Positions 53,155 through 61,533 of a stretch of DNA of 64,000 nucleotides are shown one piece after another (the first letter of the stretch is position 1; the number at the start of each line of letters is the position of its first letter). Under the pieces are notes generated by a model. The model searched no databases. It was not told the origin of the DNA and was given only the letters and a program-made list of their open reading frames with translations. The DNA lies in NCBI RefSeq assembly GCF_009830105.1, contig NZ_WURB01000008.1, positions 62,001 through 126,000 on the forward strand, in the 5' to 3' direction. Source of the stretch: Microvirga makkahensis. Its GTDB lineage: Bacteria; Pseudomonadota; Alphaproteobacteria; Rhizobiales; Beijerinckiaceae. The position numbers and the translations under genes are program-made.

Positions 53155-53865
53155 ATGTCTCAGCCTCAACAATCTGCTGTTCGCAATCGCCTGCTCAAGG
53201 CGCTCTCGCCCGACGACTTCGCCCTGCTTCAGCCTCATCTTGAGCCGATGGACCTCACCCTGCGCCAGATGGTGATCGAGGCCGGTGAGCCGATCCAGCA
53301 CGCCCACTTCGTCGAGGAAGGTATTCTCTCACTCCTTGCGAAGATGCCCCATGACCGGATTGAGATCGGAATGGCGGGTCGCGAGGGTATGACCAATGTT
53401 GCGGCTGCCTTCGGAGCGGAGCGCAGCCCGCACGCGATGATGTGTCAGGCCGATGGACAAGGCTTGCGGATCAGCGCGGATGCTCTGCGATCAGCCGTGC
53501 AGCAGAGCCCGTCGTTGTCTGGTCTGCTTGGGCGCTATTTGTACTACCTGACGATCCAGACCGGCCAAACCGCCTTCGCCAACGCCAGCCTGAACGTGGA
53601 GGCGCGGTTGGCCCGCTGGGTGCTGATGACCCATGATCGCACCGATGGCTTTGAACTGAGCCTGACGCACGATTTCCTCGCCACCATGCTCGGTGTGCGC
53701 CGTCCTGGGGTGACAACGGCCACCCATGTGCTGGAAGGAGCCGGGATGATCCGCACGGAGCGCGGGCGCATTATCGTGCTCAACCGAGAGAAGTTGGAAG
53801 AGTTGGCAGATGATGCCTACGGCATGGCCGAAGCCGAGTATGAGCGCCTGATCCAGCAGGCGTAA
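53155..53865 (+). CDS. Crp/Fnr-family regulator (subfamily B)
   Basis: A 236-residue regulator, VRNRLLKALSPDDFALLQPH at the start, helix-turn-helix THDFLATMLGVRRPGVTTAT. It is followed after 2 bases by a DUF6894 gene, so the two form an operon. Confidence 0.9.
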   Translation: MSQPQQSAVRNRLLKALSPDDFALLQPHLEPMDLTLRQMVIEAGEPIQHAHFVEEGILSLLAKMPHDRIEIGMAGREGMTNVAAAFGAERSPHAMMCQADGQGLRISADALRSAVQQSPSLSGLLGRYLYYLTIQTGQTAFANASLNVEARLARWVLMTHDRTDGFELSLTHDFLATMLGVRRPGVTTATHVLEGAGMIRTERGRIIVLNREKLEELADDAYGMAEAEYERLIQQA

Positions 53866-53867
53866 CA

Positions 53868-54110
53868 ATGCCCCGCTACTTCTTCAACGTCAGACGCAGC
53901 GGAGTGCTCATCCGCGATCCTGAGGGCGATGACCTGCCCGATGAGGCGGCAGCGCGCCGGCTTGGATTGGAGATCGTGCAGGACATGCTGCGGCTGCCCC
54001 ATGTCTACGGCGAGATGCGCGAGTGGCAAAGGGATGAGTTCGTCATCACTGACGAGACCGGCGCGACGGTGCTGATCCTGCCGTTTTTAGGAAGCGACAG
54101 CGAGAGCTGA
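53868..54110 (+). CDS. DUF6894-family small protein
   Basis: An 80-residue protein beginning MPRYFFNVRRSG, the hallmark of the DUF6894 group common in Methylobacteriaceae. Function unknown. The start lies 2 bases after a Crp/Fnr stop. Confidence 0.8.
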   Translation: MPRYFFNVRRSGVLIRDPEGDDLPDEAAARRLGLEIVQDMLRLPHVYGEMREWQRDEFVITDETGATVLILPFLGSDSES

Positions 54111-54191
54111 ACGCAGCAGCCGCGGAGTCCTTGAGGGGTTGGCTGGAATGCCTTTCGCAATCATACCTGTGAGGTCGGGATGTCGCTACAT

Positions 54192-54270
54192 GCCACGCCT
54201 GAGACCTAAGCTCGAAGGCAGCAATCCTCATCGCACCGGACGTTCCGGAAACGCAGGGGATCTCCGTTCC
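54192..54270 (+). repeat. dispersed repeat R1, copy 2
   Basis: Second copy of the repeat at 20862-20940, same orientation, differing at only a few positions over about 60 bases and diverging toward the end. Non-coding. Confidence 0.75.
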
Positions 54271-54298
54271 GGATCCTGAACAGATCTTCCACTTGGCA

Positions 54299-54360
54299 CC
54301 CACTTCGGATCATCTGGTGGTTGGCTCAGTGCTGGGATCCCTCGGCATGCCGTTGGCGCC
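54299..54360 (+). repeat. dispersed repeat R2, copy 2
   Basis: Aligns with 44102-44164, sharing TGCTGGGAT and CCGTTGGCGC. It sits 28 bases after R1 copy 2, so R1 and R2 may belong to one larger composite repeat. Confidence 0.55.
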
Positions 54361-54385
54361 ACCGTCTTACCTACGTGCAAAAAAA

Positions 54386-54417
54386 GCTCCCCGCTGGCTG
54401 GGAAGCCAGGAGGGAGC
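54386..54417 (-). terminator. intrinsic terminator, minus strand
   Basis: GCTCCC/GGGAGC encloses a perfect CTGGCT/AGCCAG hairpin with a 4-base loop. On the minus strand the stem is followed by seven T. It probably ends transcription from the small gene at 54746-54949. Confidence 0.7.
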
Positions 54418-54557
54418 AGGGTCCAGAGCCAGAGGGAGGATGCACTGGAGGAACACTCCGAAGCCTATGCCTCTGCGCCCAATGCCTCATCACCTAAGTT
54501 AAACGTGACAGGAGATACTGACCACATCGGTGCTCTTGAACCTGCGGCCGACGTGAA

Positions 54558-54590
54558 AACTCCCCCGCCGGGGCAACCGACGAGGGAGTT
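54558..54590 (-). terminator. second terminator-like hairpin, minus strand
   Basis: AACTCCC/GGGAGTT around a GC-rich loop, followed on the minus strand by TTTT. It precedes the stronger terminator at 54386 in the direction of transcription, giving a tandem pair. Confidence 0.45.
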
Positions 54591-54745
54591 CTCTCGATCC
54601 AGGACTTCACCGGTCTTGGAGGCGGATTGATGCCAATGGCCAGAAAGAACCAATCTGCAATCATAAGAATGCGCTCTTCGCAGGAGCATGGCTTTCACAC
54701 AGGTGAAACGTGGCGGCAGTCTCCAACCGGATCGTCTCGTCGGAA

Positions 54746-54949
54746 TTAAGCTTTCAACTCCGGGCTCCGGGCAGGGGCAACTTTCCGCGCGTGGCGCTCT
54801 TCCAGATCTGCCAGCGCCTCAAGGTGCTTGGCGACGCCAAGAAGCTGATGCTTGATGTCGTCCGGCGACATCCAGTTGGCCATGGCACGCGCTTCCTGTG
54901 CCTGCCGACGATAATCGGTAGCCCTGTCCTGTCGAGCGATGTACAACAA
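54746..54949 (-). CDS. small helical hypothetical protein
   Basis: A 67-residue protein with YRRQAQEARAMANWMSPDD followed by a helix-rich end, a pattern seen in many short Methylobacteriaceae proteins of unknown function. TTG start with AAGGAGG 5 bases upstream, which decides the start. Followed by two minus-strand terminators. Confidence 0.72.
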   Translation of the reverse strand: MLYIARQDRATDYRRQAQEARAMANWMSPDDIKHQLLGVAKHLEALADLEERHARKVAPARSPELKA

Positions 54950-55140
54950 CCCGCCCTCCTTTGCCTGCGAGGCGTATCAACTATCGGCAACCAGCTTTGT
55001 TCGCGGTTTCGTACAGGCCCTGGTTCGTGACTGGCTCACCTCCTGATGCGGCGACAGAGTCTTCCGGATACGTTCGAACGCACCTCCATCGGGCTCCAGA
55101 AGGCGTCGTCCGTGAGCCTCGCAGCCATCAGGCGCATCTG

Positions 55141-55878
55141 CTACCGGGCCGAGACCGGAGGGTACGTGCCGGGCAGCAGACGCTCAAACAGACGTCGGAT
55201 CTTGCCGTAGCACTCGCACGCCGTTTCTTCGAGACCAGCGCGGTCAGTCACCGTGATGCTGCCTCTGGACTGCTGGATCAGCCCCGCCGTCTGGAGCGTC
55301 CTCGTCACAACACTCACGCTGGAGCGTTGCACCCCCAGCATCTCGGCCAGGAACTCGTGGGTCAGTGGCAGGGTATCCCCGTCGGCCCGGTCGTGCAGTT
55401 TGAGGATCCAGCAGCAGCAACGGGCTTCGACCGGATGAACAGCGTTGCAGGAGACGGTCTGGAACGTCTGGGCGAGAAAGGCCTCGCCGTAACGCATGAT
55501 CAACTGCCGAACGGCGGGGCGGGCGTTCCTCACCTCGTTCAGGCGCTCGAAGGTGATGCGTGAGGCGGTGCCGGACATTTGCACGATGTAGCGGCCGAAG
55601 GCTTCCCGGGTCACCAGAGCGCTCAGAAGGCCGACAACACCCTCTCGCCCGAACACGGCGACCTCGGTGGTGCCGCCATCTTCCATGACATTGACCAGCG
55701 AGATGATCGCGTCATGGAGAAAGTAGGCGTGGCTGATGAACTCGCCGGCGTCATAGAGGATTTGACCCCGCGTCAGTTCGACGAGCTCAAGATGCGGCTC
55801 GAGAGCCGCAAAGTCCTCAGGCTCCAGCGCAGCCAGGAGCCGGTTCGTGCGATGGTCCACTTTCACAGGCTTTGCCAT
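55141..55878 (-). CDS. Crp/Fnr-family regulator (subfamily B, divergent)
   Basis: A 245-residue regulator, TNRLLAALEPEDFAALEPHL at the start, helix-turn-helix THEFLAEMLGVQRSSVSVVT. It is the most divergent of the four subfamily B genes, with a Cys-rich run (CCCW) near residue 153 that the others lack. ATG start. Confidence 0.9.
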   Translation of the reverse strand: MAKPVKVDHRTNRLLAALEPEDFAALEPHLELVELTRGQILYDAGEFISHAYFLHDAIISLVNVMEDGGTTEVAVFGREGVVGLLSALVTREAFGRYIVQMSGTASRITFERLNEVRNARPAVRQLIMRYGEAFLAQTFQTVSCNAVHPVEARCCCWILKLHDRADGDTLPLTHEFLAEMLGVQRSSVSVVTRTLQTAGLIQQSRGSITVTDRAGLEETACECYGKIRRLFERLLPGTYPPVSAR

Positions 55879-56314
55879 GGTGATCGGAACCCTTCACCCA
55901 TACAACGCAGACAGGTACGAGTTGTCACAGTGTGTTGGTAAGGTATCCGACAGACAAGTGGAGCTGGCCTGCATACAAAGGCTACACCGATACCATTTTG
56001 CCCCTACGGATCGGACCTTAGCGCCCCTTGAAAGAGGAGGCGCTATCTTTTTGCCCGGGCAAGACAGACACTCAATATGAACAAAGTTTCAGGTGCATCA
56101 GTCCTGCTCCTGCGCCAGCACTGTGTTGCAGATCGTATCCGAAATTCCACTCGGAGGCCGGGAATGTCGCATATTGGCACATTCCAGAAGTAGACTGAAC
56201 GTCCGTGATGTTGCGATAACCAGACCTTAGGGCAACTGCCGATTGCCTGAGACTGCCCGTCTCGACAGCCCATCCCACCCGCTTCATGCAGCGTGGGCCT
56301 GTGTCTTTCCATGT
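55879..56314. other. 436-base intergenic region
   Basis: No supportable gene. The part near 56100-56290 shares short words with repeat R1 (for example GCCTGAGACT) and may be a decayed member of the repeat family. Confidence 0.35.
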
Positions 56315-56542
56315 CTATTCGCCGCCATGTCCTATGTCGGGCACCGGCATTGAATGGACACTCTGATAGTAGTGGCTTTCGTCGCCGATGAGGATCTTGG
56401 CCAGTCCGTCGATCTCCTGCACCACACGGTCGACTTGCCGGTATTCCGGACTGCCGATTGGGATGTCCGCCAACGTCCGCGTGAGAAGGTGACGGGTTGG
56501 TCGCAGGGACTCTAGCAGCCTGTCGGCGATCTCCCGGGTCAT
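56315..56542 (-). CDS. hypothetical small protein
   Basis: A 75-residue mostly helical soluble protein (MTREIADRLLESLRPTRHLL at the start). The ATG at 56542 is chosen over 56578 because the extra residues are an Arg-rich run without a ribosome site. Family not recognised. Confidence 0.55.
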   Translation of the reverse strand: MTREIADRLLESLRPTRHLLTRTLADIPIGSPEYRQVDRVVQEIDGLAKILIGDESHYYQSVHSMPVPDIGHGGE

Positions 56543-56667
56543 GGCTCGCCGGGACCGCCTCGAATGACCGTGTCGCATGGGATTGAAGCCTCAAAGTTCT
56601 CCGCTTCGGCTCTCGCCTGTGGGGCGGGGACGAAAACGATGCCGAGCCTACGCTCGATGCATTATGA

Positions 56668-56904
56668 TCAGCTTACTCCGGAATGACGGGAGGCGGAGCG
56701 CAGCGGCGTCACGCCGATCCGCCCGCGGACGTACCCGAACGACAAAGCCGCGGCCAATCGTTCGATTCGTTGTTCCTGAACGAGTTGCTCGACAAGAAGG
56801 GCTTTGATGGCGGTTCTCGGATTACCGCCACAAGCCTCGATCACGGCCGTGACATCGGCTTCCATCGGATCATCGTCGCATGCGGCCTGAATCTGTTGAG
56901 TCAT
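56668..56904 (-). CDS. hypothetical small protein
   Basis: A 78-residue protein with MEADVTAVIEACGGNPRTAI, a pattern I recall in short Methylobacteriaceae unknowns. AGGAGA lies 6 bases before the ATG, a good ribosome site. Function unknown. Confidence 0.68.
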   Translation of the reverse strand: MTQQIQAACDDDPMEADVTAVIEACGGNPRTAIKALLVEQLVQEQRIERLAAALSFGYVRGRIGVTPLRSASRHSGVS

Positions 56905-57272
56905 CGTGCTCTCCTGTGCGAGCTGTGACGCTACCGATTCGAGATGCCGCCCGCCACAGAAATGTTCTCTGTTTGTTCTGGTCCTGTGGAATGTGTGGAC
57001 ACCGCCCTAAGGGGCACATTCAGTTGTTGCCTCGGTCGGAGATCCAACGCACTCGTTGGGTAAAGCCTCGTGGCCCGATCGCTATGTCAGGCAACGAAAG
57101 GCGAAAGGGAATACCGTTGGTTCAAAGATGCGGAAACGTTCTGGTAGATTGCAAGCCGGCGGAGGAGCACATTTGCCAATAGGCTGTTGGCAAATGTCAG
57201 CGCATCAAGATGCTCCTGAAGCATCCATCTCTGGCAGAACAGACCTACGCCAAGGAGGGTGGCTACGAGGCT
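56905..57272. other. 368-base divergent intergenic region
   Basis: No gene seen. It separates divergent small genes. A notable inverted repeat is TTTGCCAATAG/CTGTTGGCAAA at about 57172-57194 (imperfect). Confidence 0.35.
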
Positions 57273-57524
57273 ATGAGCGATCCCCAAAGCCCGAATGACG
57301 CTGCCAGGAAAGCGGACCTTCAAATCCGTCAGGAGCTGCTTGAGACGCTCGGCGTGCCGAAGGGGGCTGCGACCGTCGCCCGCCGCCCGACGCCGGAGGG
57401 TGATCTCCTTGTGGTTCGTCTGACAACGTCCGGCCTACTGCCGGCCGACCAGCGGCCTGCGAGCTTCCGAGGATTTCCCGTCACCTACCAGGTTGTGAGA
57501 CCGGTGAGGATCGGGCGGCTTTAA
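57273..57524 (+). CDS. hypothetical small protein
   Basis: An 83-residue soluble protein with a helical first half and a strand-rich second half ending in PVRIGRL. The ATG at 57273 is favoured by an AAGGAGGG-rich upstream region. Family not recognised. Confidence 0.6.
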   Translation: MSDPQSPNDAARKADLQIRQELLETLGVPKGAATVARRPTPEGDLLVVRLTTSGLLPADQRPASFRGFPVTYQVVRPVRIGRL

Positions 57525-57616
57525 CGAGACGCAGAGTTGCACCTTCCCCGGGGAGGCGGAGCCCTTTTGTTGGACAAGCTGTTATAGAGTGAGACCCGTC
57601 ACGAGGAGGGTTGGTC

Positions 57617-57835
57617 ATGGCCACCTATGTTGTCGCGATCCGGCGGGAGGCACGGTCGGACACCATGACGGCCGAGGAGTGGGTCTGCCAGGTGTCTGGC
57701 GTCGTTGTGAAAGCGGCAGGCAATCCAAGCCAACTGGTAATCGAAGCCTCGCCCCAAGCGGCGTCCGAGCTCGAGCGTCGCTTCGGCGACAAGCTCATCG
57801 TCGAGGCAGAGAGCCGTCACAAGCGACTGCTGTAA
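57617..57835 (+). CDS. hypothetical small protein
   Basis: A 72-residue alpha/beta protein (MATYVVAIRREARSDTMTAE at the start, ending with an ERRFGDKLIVEAESRHKR segment). GAGGAGGG precedes the ATG at 57617. The pattern of alternating strands and helices resembles a small ferredoxin-like fold. Function unknown. Confidence 0.65.
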   Translation: MATYVVAIRREARSDTMTAEEWVCQVSGVVVKAAGNPSQLVIEASPQAASELERRFGDKLIVEAESRHKRLL

Positions 57836-58007
57836 CCTGATGGGTCCCGGCAGGCGGAGCGTGCATTGTATTGCCCGCATGGGTGCATTGACGACATAGA
57901 ATTCCAGAATCAACCGCTCTGGCGTTACTATATTTCGTATCGATGCGTTCTGGACGATGGACGCAACGGTTCTCTGGAAAAGAGGGTTTGCCCCTCTCAA
58001 CTTGGGG

Positions 58008-58030
58008 CCGCTGGGAACAGCGGTCTTTTT
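58008..58030 (+). terminator. intrinsic terminator, plus strand
   Basis: CCGCTG/CAGCGG with a 4-base loop followed by TCTTTTTC. Likely ends transcription from the small gene at 57617-57835. Confidence 0.72.
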
Positions 58031-58062
58031 CTTGACCGAGCACCACGTCAGGGCGTGACTGG

Positions 58063-58338
58063 ATGGCGAACATCGGACCAGATCAGGTCGAAGCGGAAGC
58101 GCGGGCGCTGCTCAAGGAAGCCATCGAGCGTTCAGGATGGTATCCCATCCTCTCCCGTGCGGAGCGAGACAAGCGCATTGAGCGGGATGTCGATCGCTAC
58201 TGGCATGTGATGGCGCAGGACGCGGCCCAGCGCCTCCTCGATCACTTTGAGGCGTGCTCCCGTGTCGCTTGTCACAGAGCGGGTCGGGCTCAGGACGTCG
58301 GCTCTGGAGCCAGCCTCGGGCCTTCGGGCAGGGGATGA
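58063..58338 (+). CDS. hypothetical small protein
   Basis: A 91-residue protein; the first 60 residues are clearly helical and charged (ARALLKEAIERSGWYPILS), the last 30 look less natural. ATG at 58063. It begins about 30 bases after the terminator at 58008. No family recognised. Confidence 0.5.
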   Translation: MANIGPDQVEAEARALLKEAIERSGWYPILSRAERDKRIERDVDRYWHVMAQDAAQRLLDHFEACSRVACHRAGRAQDVGSGASLGPSGRG

Positions 58339-58470
58339 ACTCCTGATCCTCGTTCTACGGTCGGGGCAGAGCCCCGAGGTGATCACCGGCGTCAGACTTC
58401 AAGTTTTTCGGAACATCACAGCTACATGGTGAGCCAGGACGTGATCCAAATTTGCCGGCCAGAGCCAGCC

Positions 58471-58818
58471 TCACACTGTCAGGGTCTTGAGGCGACGGGG
58501 GCGGTTGGGATCCAGCTTCAACGGCAGCACCGTCACGATCACCTTCGTCCGGCGATCATAAACAATCCTCACCTTTGGAGAGACAGCAGGATTCCGCCGC
58601 GTCAGCTTCGCGAGGATCATCACTCTAGAGTGCTTCTCCCAATAGGGATTCGCGAATGCGGAGCGGTACTTGCCTTCGATCCGGTCCACAAGATCGATTA
58701 AAGCCTCCGGCTCGTAATCGGCGGGGTTGTACCGGGCGCAGAACTGCTGAAGGGCGTGGACCGTCCAGTGACGCCTCAGCACGGCTATGGGGTGCTTGCG
58801 GAACTTGGTAGCAGTCAT
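58471..58818 (-). CDS. hypothetical protein with a RelE/BrnT-like end
   Basis: A 115-residue basic protein. The C-terminal part (PKVRIVYDRRTKVIVTVLPL) has the strand pattern VxIVYDxxTxxIVTV seen at the end of small toxin-like and DUF4258-type domains. No antitoxin is adjacent, and the orphan ParD is 7 kb away. I would not assign a function. Confidence 0.6.
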   Translation of the reverse strand: MTATKFRKHPIAVLRRHWTVHALQQFCARYNPADYEPEALIDLVDRIEGKYRSAFANPYWEKHSRVMILAKLTRRNPAVSPKVRIVYDRRTKVIVTVLPLKLDPNRPRRLKTLTV

Positions 58819-59112
58819 GGCGGCCCTGGAGCTGCGCTGATCACCTCACACCATAATTACCATATCTGCGGCCCTCATGGCTTTGGGCATTCGCCCTTGA
58901 CGGTGGACAACCCGTTTAGCGGCGATCAGCGGGAGTGTGATCGTCCTTCAGATCTTCCTCCTATGGCTTGGGTCATCAACCCGTCAGGGGCTGACACATG
59001 AACGGCATTTCCCAGACGAGCGTAGATCCATGCTGGAGAGCACAATCAGCCTCGCCTAGGACCTCGCGTAACCGTACTTGGTCATTGCAACAATATGGCA
59101 GATGCCGCTGAA

Positions 59113-59219
59113 AGCGGTTTAGAGAAGCTCTGAACGACCTTTGGCTTCTGGAAGGGAAAGCTCCCAGTCATGCCGCTTCAGGGGGCGTGGCGAGCGTCTA
59201 ATGAGGTCGTTTTCTCCAC
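59113..59219 (+). repeat. repeat module A, copy 1
   Basis: About 107 bases matching 61534-61639 in the same orientation, sharing CTGGAAGGGAA, GCTCC, CTAATGAG and TTTCT blocks. The copies are clearly diverged, so the duplication is old. Confidence 0.65.
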
Positions 59220-59242
59220 GGACCTCGCCGAGAAAGCAAAAA

Positions 59243-59266
59243 GGGCGGGAGATTAACCTCCCACCC
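59243..59266 (-). terminator. terminator-like hairpin, minus strand
   Basis: GGGCGGGAG pairs with CTCCCACCC around a short loop, and the minus strand continues with CTTTTTGCTTT. It could end the kinase operon transcript about 300 bases past its stop. Confidence 0.5.
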
Positions 59267-59282
59267 CTATGTCGTCCTTCAT

Positions 59283-59383
59283 CACAATTGCGGGCTGCAG
59301 CTCACAGGCTTATGTCTACTGAGGGAAACTCATTGCTCGCTTGCATATCCTCCCGCTGTTTCGGCGGGAGGAAGAACTACAGC
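59283..59383 (+). repeat. repeat module B, copy 1
   Basis: About 100 bases matching 61390-61490, best over GCTTGCATATCC, CCGCTGTTTC and GAGGAAGAACTA. It includes a strong hairpin CTCCCGC/GCGGGAG near 59350-59371; the second copy keeps a hairpin with a compensating CGCTG/CAGCG stem. Confidence 0.7.
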
Positions 59384-59569
59384 TAGTAAAAAAGGAAGTG
59401 GCTGGCCCCTAAGGGACAAGCTTTTAGTTGTAGATTCGGCTGTCTATTCCTGCGCTTGCCCGACGATGCGAGCGCCGGTCCGTTCGCCCCGGAGCCTGGC
59501 CTTTTTCGGTTGCATCGCACAGAGATGCGTCTGTCCTCCCGTACGGCGGAGGAGCCATATGCCTCTTCT

Positions 59570-60682
59570 CTATGATATATCGTCAGCCATAGCGACGCTG
59601 ACCCCGGCTCCCTGTGTTCCGTTACGATTCGACCGAGGCCGCCGAGAAGGGGCAGTGTGTCCCATGGTGGTTTCCGCTATGACGCGGTCCATATGCTCGC
59701 GTGCCTCACGCTCTGTTCCGAACGTGCCGCAGAGATCCAACTGCCTGCGGGAGCCACTGAAAAATTCGACGGCAGGATGACGCCCGTTGACATAGCGGAC
59801 CGCCTCGATCCGACCTGTGCTCTCACATATCCACTCGTTGTCGGACACCCGCACCCAGCGCCGGGCCAACCTCAAGCGCTCCAAGGCCTCGCGGAATGCT
59901 GCGGCACTGGCGTAACGCCGTGCTGGGTCCGGATCGCAGGCCTTCCTTAGGATCGTTTTAAGCGCCCTTGGCAGGTAGGGCTTGAACCCAATCCGCCGCG
60001 CCATCGTCCCGTTGCGAAGATCGGTCTCCCAAGCCCCGGCATCATCGATCACGGTTCCCCAACCTGGCATGTTGTTGGCCACCCGCAGCAGGGTCAGGCC
60101 AGCGGCGAACACGTCGCCCAGCGGCGAGAACTCGCCCGAGTTGACCGCCTCGGGCGCAGCATGAAACTGGTAGAACAGGTCGGTTACCCTGATCCCCGTG
60201 TGGGGTTGGATGATGGTGCCGAAGTCAGAGAGCTTCGCCTTGTTCTGCGCGAGCATAATGTTCGCGGGCTTCACGTCCCGATGCACGATCCCCCGCGTGT
60301 GTGCGTGCTCCAGGGCGAAGAGCACCTCCTTCACCGCTTGGACGCCGTCGATCAGGGGGACGAACCCTTGCATCAGCCGGTCACCGAGCGAGCCACCCTC
60401 GATAAACTCCATCTCAATGAGAACGAAGCCGTTGATCACGTCCGCGCCGTGAATTTTCACGACGTGGTCGTGGGAGCAGAGGTTTTGTGCTTGCGCCTCG
60501 ATTGCGGCGCGGTGCGTGGTCGGATCGGTGACCTCGATGGTCTTGAGGGCGGCGGGGCGGCCCACGGGCCGATTGATGACGTGGTGGACCTCGCCGAAAT
60601 GGCCGTGGCCAAGTGGGCGGATCACCTCGAACTTGTTGAGCAGCATCTCACCGGGCTGCACGCGGTAAGTATGATCAGGCAT
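59570..60682 (-). CDS. Ser/Thr protein kinase
   Basis: A 370-residue cytoplasmic eukaryotic-like kinase with all key motifs: Gly loop GHGHFGEV, Lys in AALKTIEV, catalytic loop HRDVKPANIML, DFG and an APEAV activation segment end. After the kinase domain (about 10-275) comes a 95-residue C-terminal region of unknown type. The start at 60682 overlaps the preceding gene by 8 bases, so the pair is coupled. Kinases paired with a nuclease-like protein are known in phage defence, but that role here is inference. Confidence 0.9.
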   Translation of the reverse strand: MPDHTYRVQPGEMLLNKFEVIRPLGHGHFGEVHHVINRPVGRPAALKTIEVTDPTTHRAAIEAQAQNLCSHDHVVKIHGADVINGFVLIEMEFIEGGSLGDRLMQGFVPLIDGVQAVKEVLFALEHAHTRGIVHRDVKPANIMLAQNKAKLSDFGTIIQPHTGIRVTDLFYQFHAAPEAVNSGEFSPLGDVFAAGLTLLRVANNMPGWGTVIDDAGAWETDLRNGTMARRIGFKPYLPRALKTILRKACDPDPARRYASAAAFREALERLRLARRWVRVSDNEWICESTGRIEAVRYVNGRHPAVEFFSGSRRQLDLCGTFGTEREAREHMDRVIAETTMGHTAPSRRPRSNRNGTQGAGVSVAMADDIS

Positions 60683-61142
60683 CGAGGGCCATCCATGCGG
60701 CGAGGGCAGCCAGCTTTTCCGGATCACCCCATTTGTCCGGGCGGCCTGCGATCACCTCATCGCAGGCCTCGAACTTGTTCCCGACGAACCCCAGGGCCTT
60801 CTTGGAAAACGATTGGGACACGTACTCGCTGATCGGCAGGCTGCGGTCGTGGGCCACGAGGTTCAGGATGCCGAATGGGAACGTGAGGTAAGCCACCTGA
60901 TCGGCGCTATTGGCGTCGAGGGACACTCGATAGGCGAGGCGGTCCGGGGCTGTTCGAGAGATAACCTCTCCGAACGTTTGTTTGAAGTAGTTTGCGAGTG
61001 CGGTCCTGGGCTGGTCAGGATCGAAGCGGTCGCGGTTGTGCGAAACATAGACGGGCTCACAGCGTGTGCCGCTCAGGACACAATGCCAAAGCTCGCCCTT
61101 CTTGATGTTGAAACCGAGTGCCGACACGTGCGGGGCCCCCAT
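60675..61142 (-). CDS. predicted RNase H-fold (DUF3010-like) protein
   Basis: A 155-residue protein. The start (SALGFNIKKGELWHCVLSG) has the beta-hairpin and spacing of RNase H/RuvC-like folds, loosely like DUF3010; an acidic catalytic set is not obvious, so the assignment is tentative. It is the first gene of a two-gene operon with the kinase and could be its substrate, sensor or effector. The ATG at 61142 matches the domain start; one at 61169 is possible. Confidence 0.65.
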   Translation of the reverse strand: MGAPHVSALGFNIKKGELWHCVLSGTRCEPVYVSHNRDRFDPDQPRTALANYFKQTFGEVISRTAPDRLAYRVSLDANSADQVAYLTFPFGILNLVAHDRSLPISEYVSQSFSKKALGFVGNKFEACDEVIAGRPDKWGDPEKLAALAAWMALDA

Positions 61143-61277
61143 CGAATCCGATTGGCGCCGGGCATGCATCCGCGCGCGCTGGGCAGATGCTGGCCGGCGG
61201 TCGGGTTGAGATTGATTGTGTTTTGGATTGGTGGACGGGTCGCCCGGGGGCGGGCGGCCCGTTTCATCGCCGTGGAG

Positions 61278-61307
61278 GGGGAAGCTCAGTCACGGAAGAG
61301 CTTCCCC
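61278..61307. other. strong hairpin upstream of the kinase operon
   Basis: GGGGAAGCTC and its exact reverse complement flank a 10-base loop, followed by TTTGG on the plus strand. It lies between the operon start (61142) and the three direct repeats at 61324-61381. It may act as an attenuator-type leader on the minus strand or a barrier to plus-strand reading. Confidence 0.5.
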
Positions 61308-61323
61308 TTTGGCATCCCTGCTT

Positions 61324-61381
61324 GCCGACAAACTATGTGGGTCGGAGCCGACACACTTATGGTCACTGCCGACAAACTATG
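61324..61381 (+). repeat. three direct repeats spaced 23 and 21 bases
   Basis: GCCGACAAACTATG at 61324 and 61368 is exact, and a one-base-longer variant, GCCGACACACTTATG, begins at 61347. The spacing is about two helical turns, so all three face the same side of DNA. They lie 180-240 bases upstream of the RNase H-like/kinase operon. Either tandem operators or transposase-binding repeats of a transposon end. Confidence 0.7.
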
Positions 61382-61389
61382 GGGTGCCG

Positions 61390-61490
61390 CACAACAGCTG
61401 CGAATTATCCGCATGGACATACGTCCACTGAGGAAACCTGTCATTTGCTTGCATATCCCCCCGCTGTTTCAGCGCGAGGAAGAACTATAG
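61390..61490 (+). repeat. repeat module B, copy 2
   Basis: Second copy of the module at 59283-59383, same orientation. It lies directly after the three direct repeats. Confidence 0.7.
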
Positions 61491-61533
61491 CCCGATCATG
61501 CTGAGAAACAGAGTTGCCTTAATTTCGCTGCAA

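Larger units (their letters stand above)
58819..59569. other. 751-base region with repeat modules and no gene
   Basis: No supportable gene. It contains repeat modules A1 (59113-59219) and B1 (59283-59383) and a minus-strand terminator-like hairpin at 59243. The region lies downstream of the Ser/Thr kinase. Confidence 0.5.
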
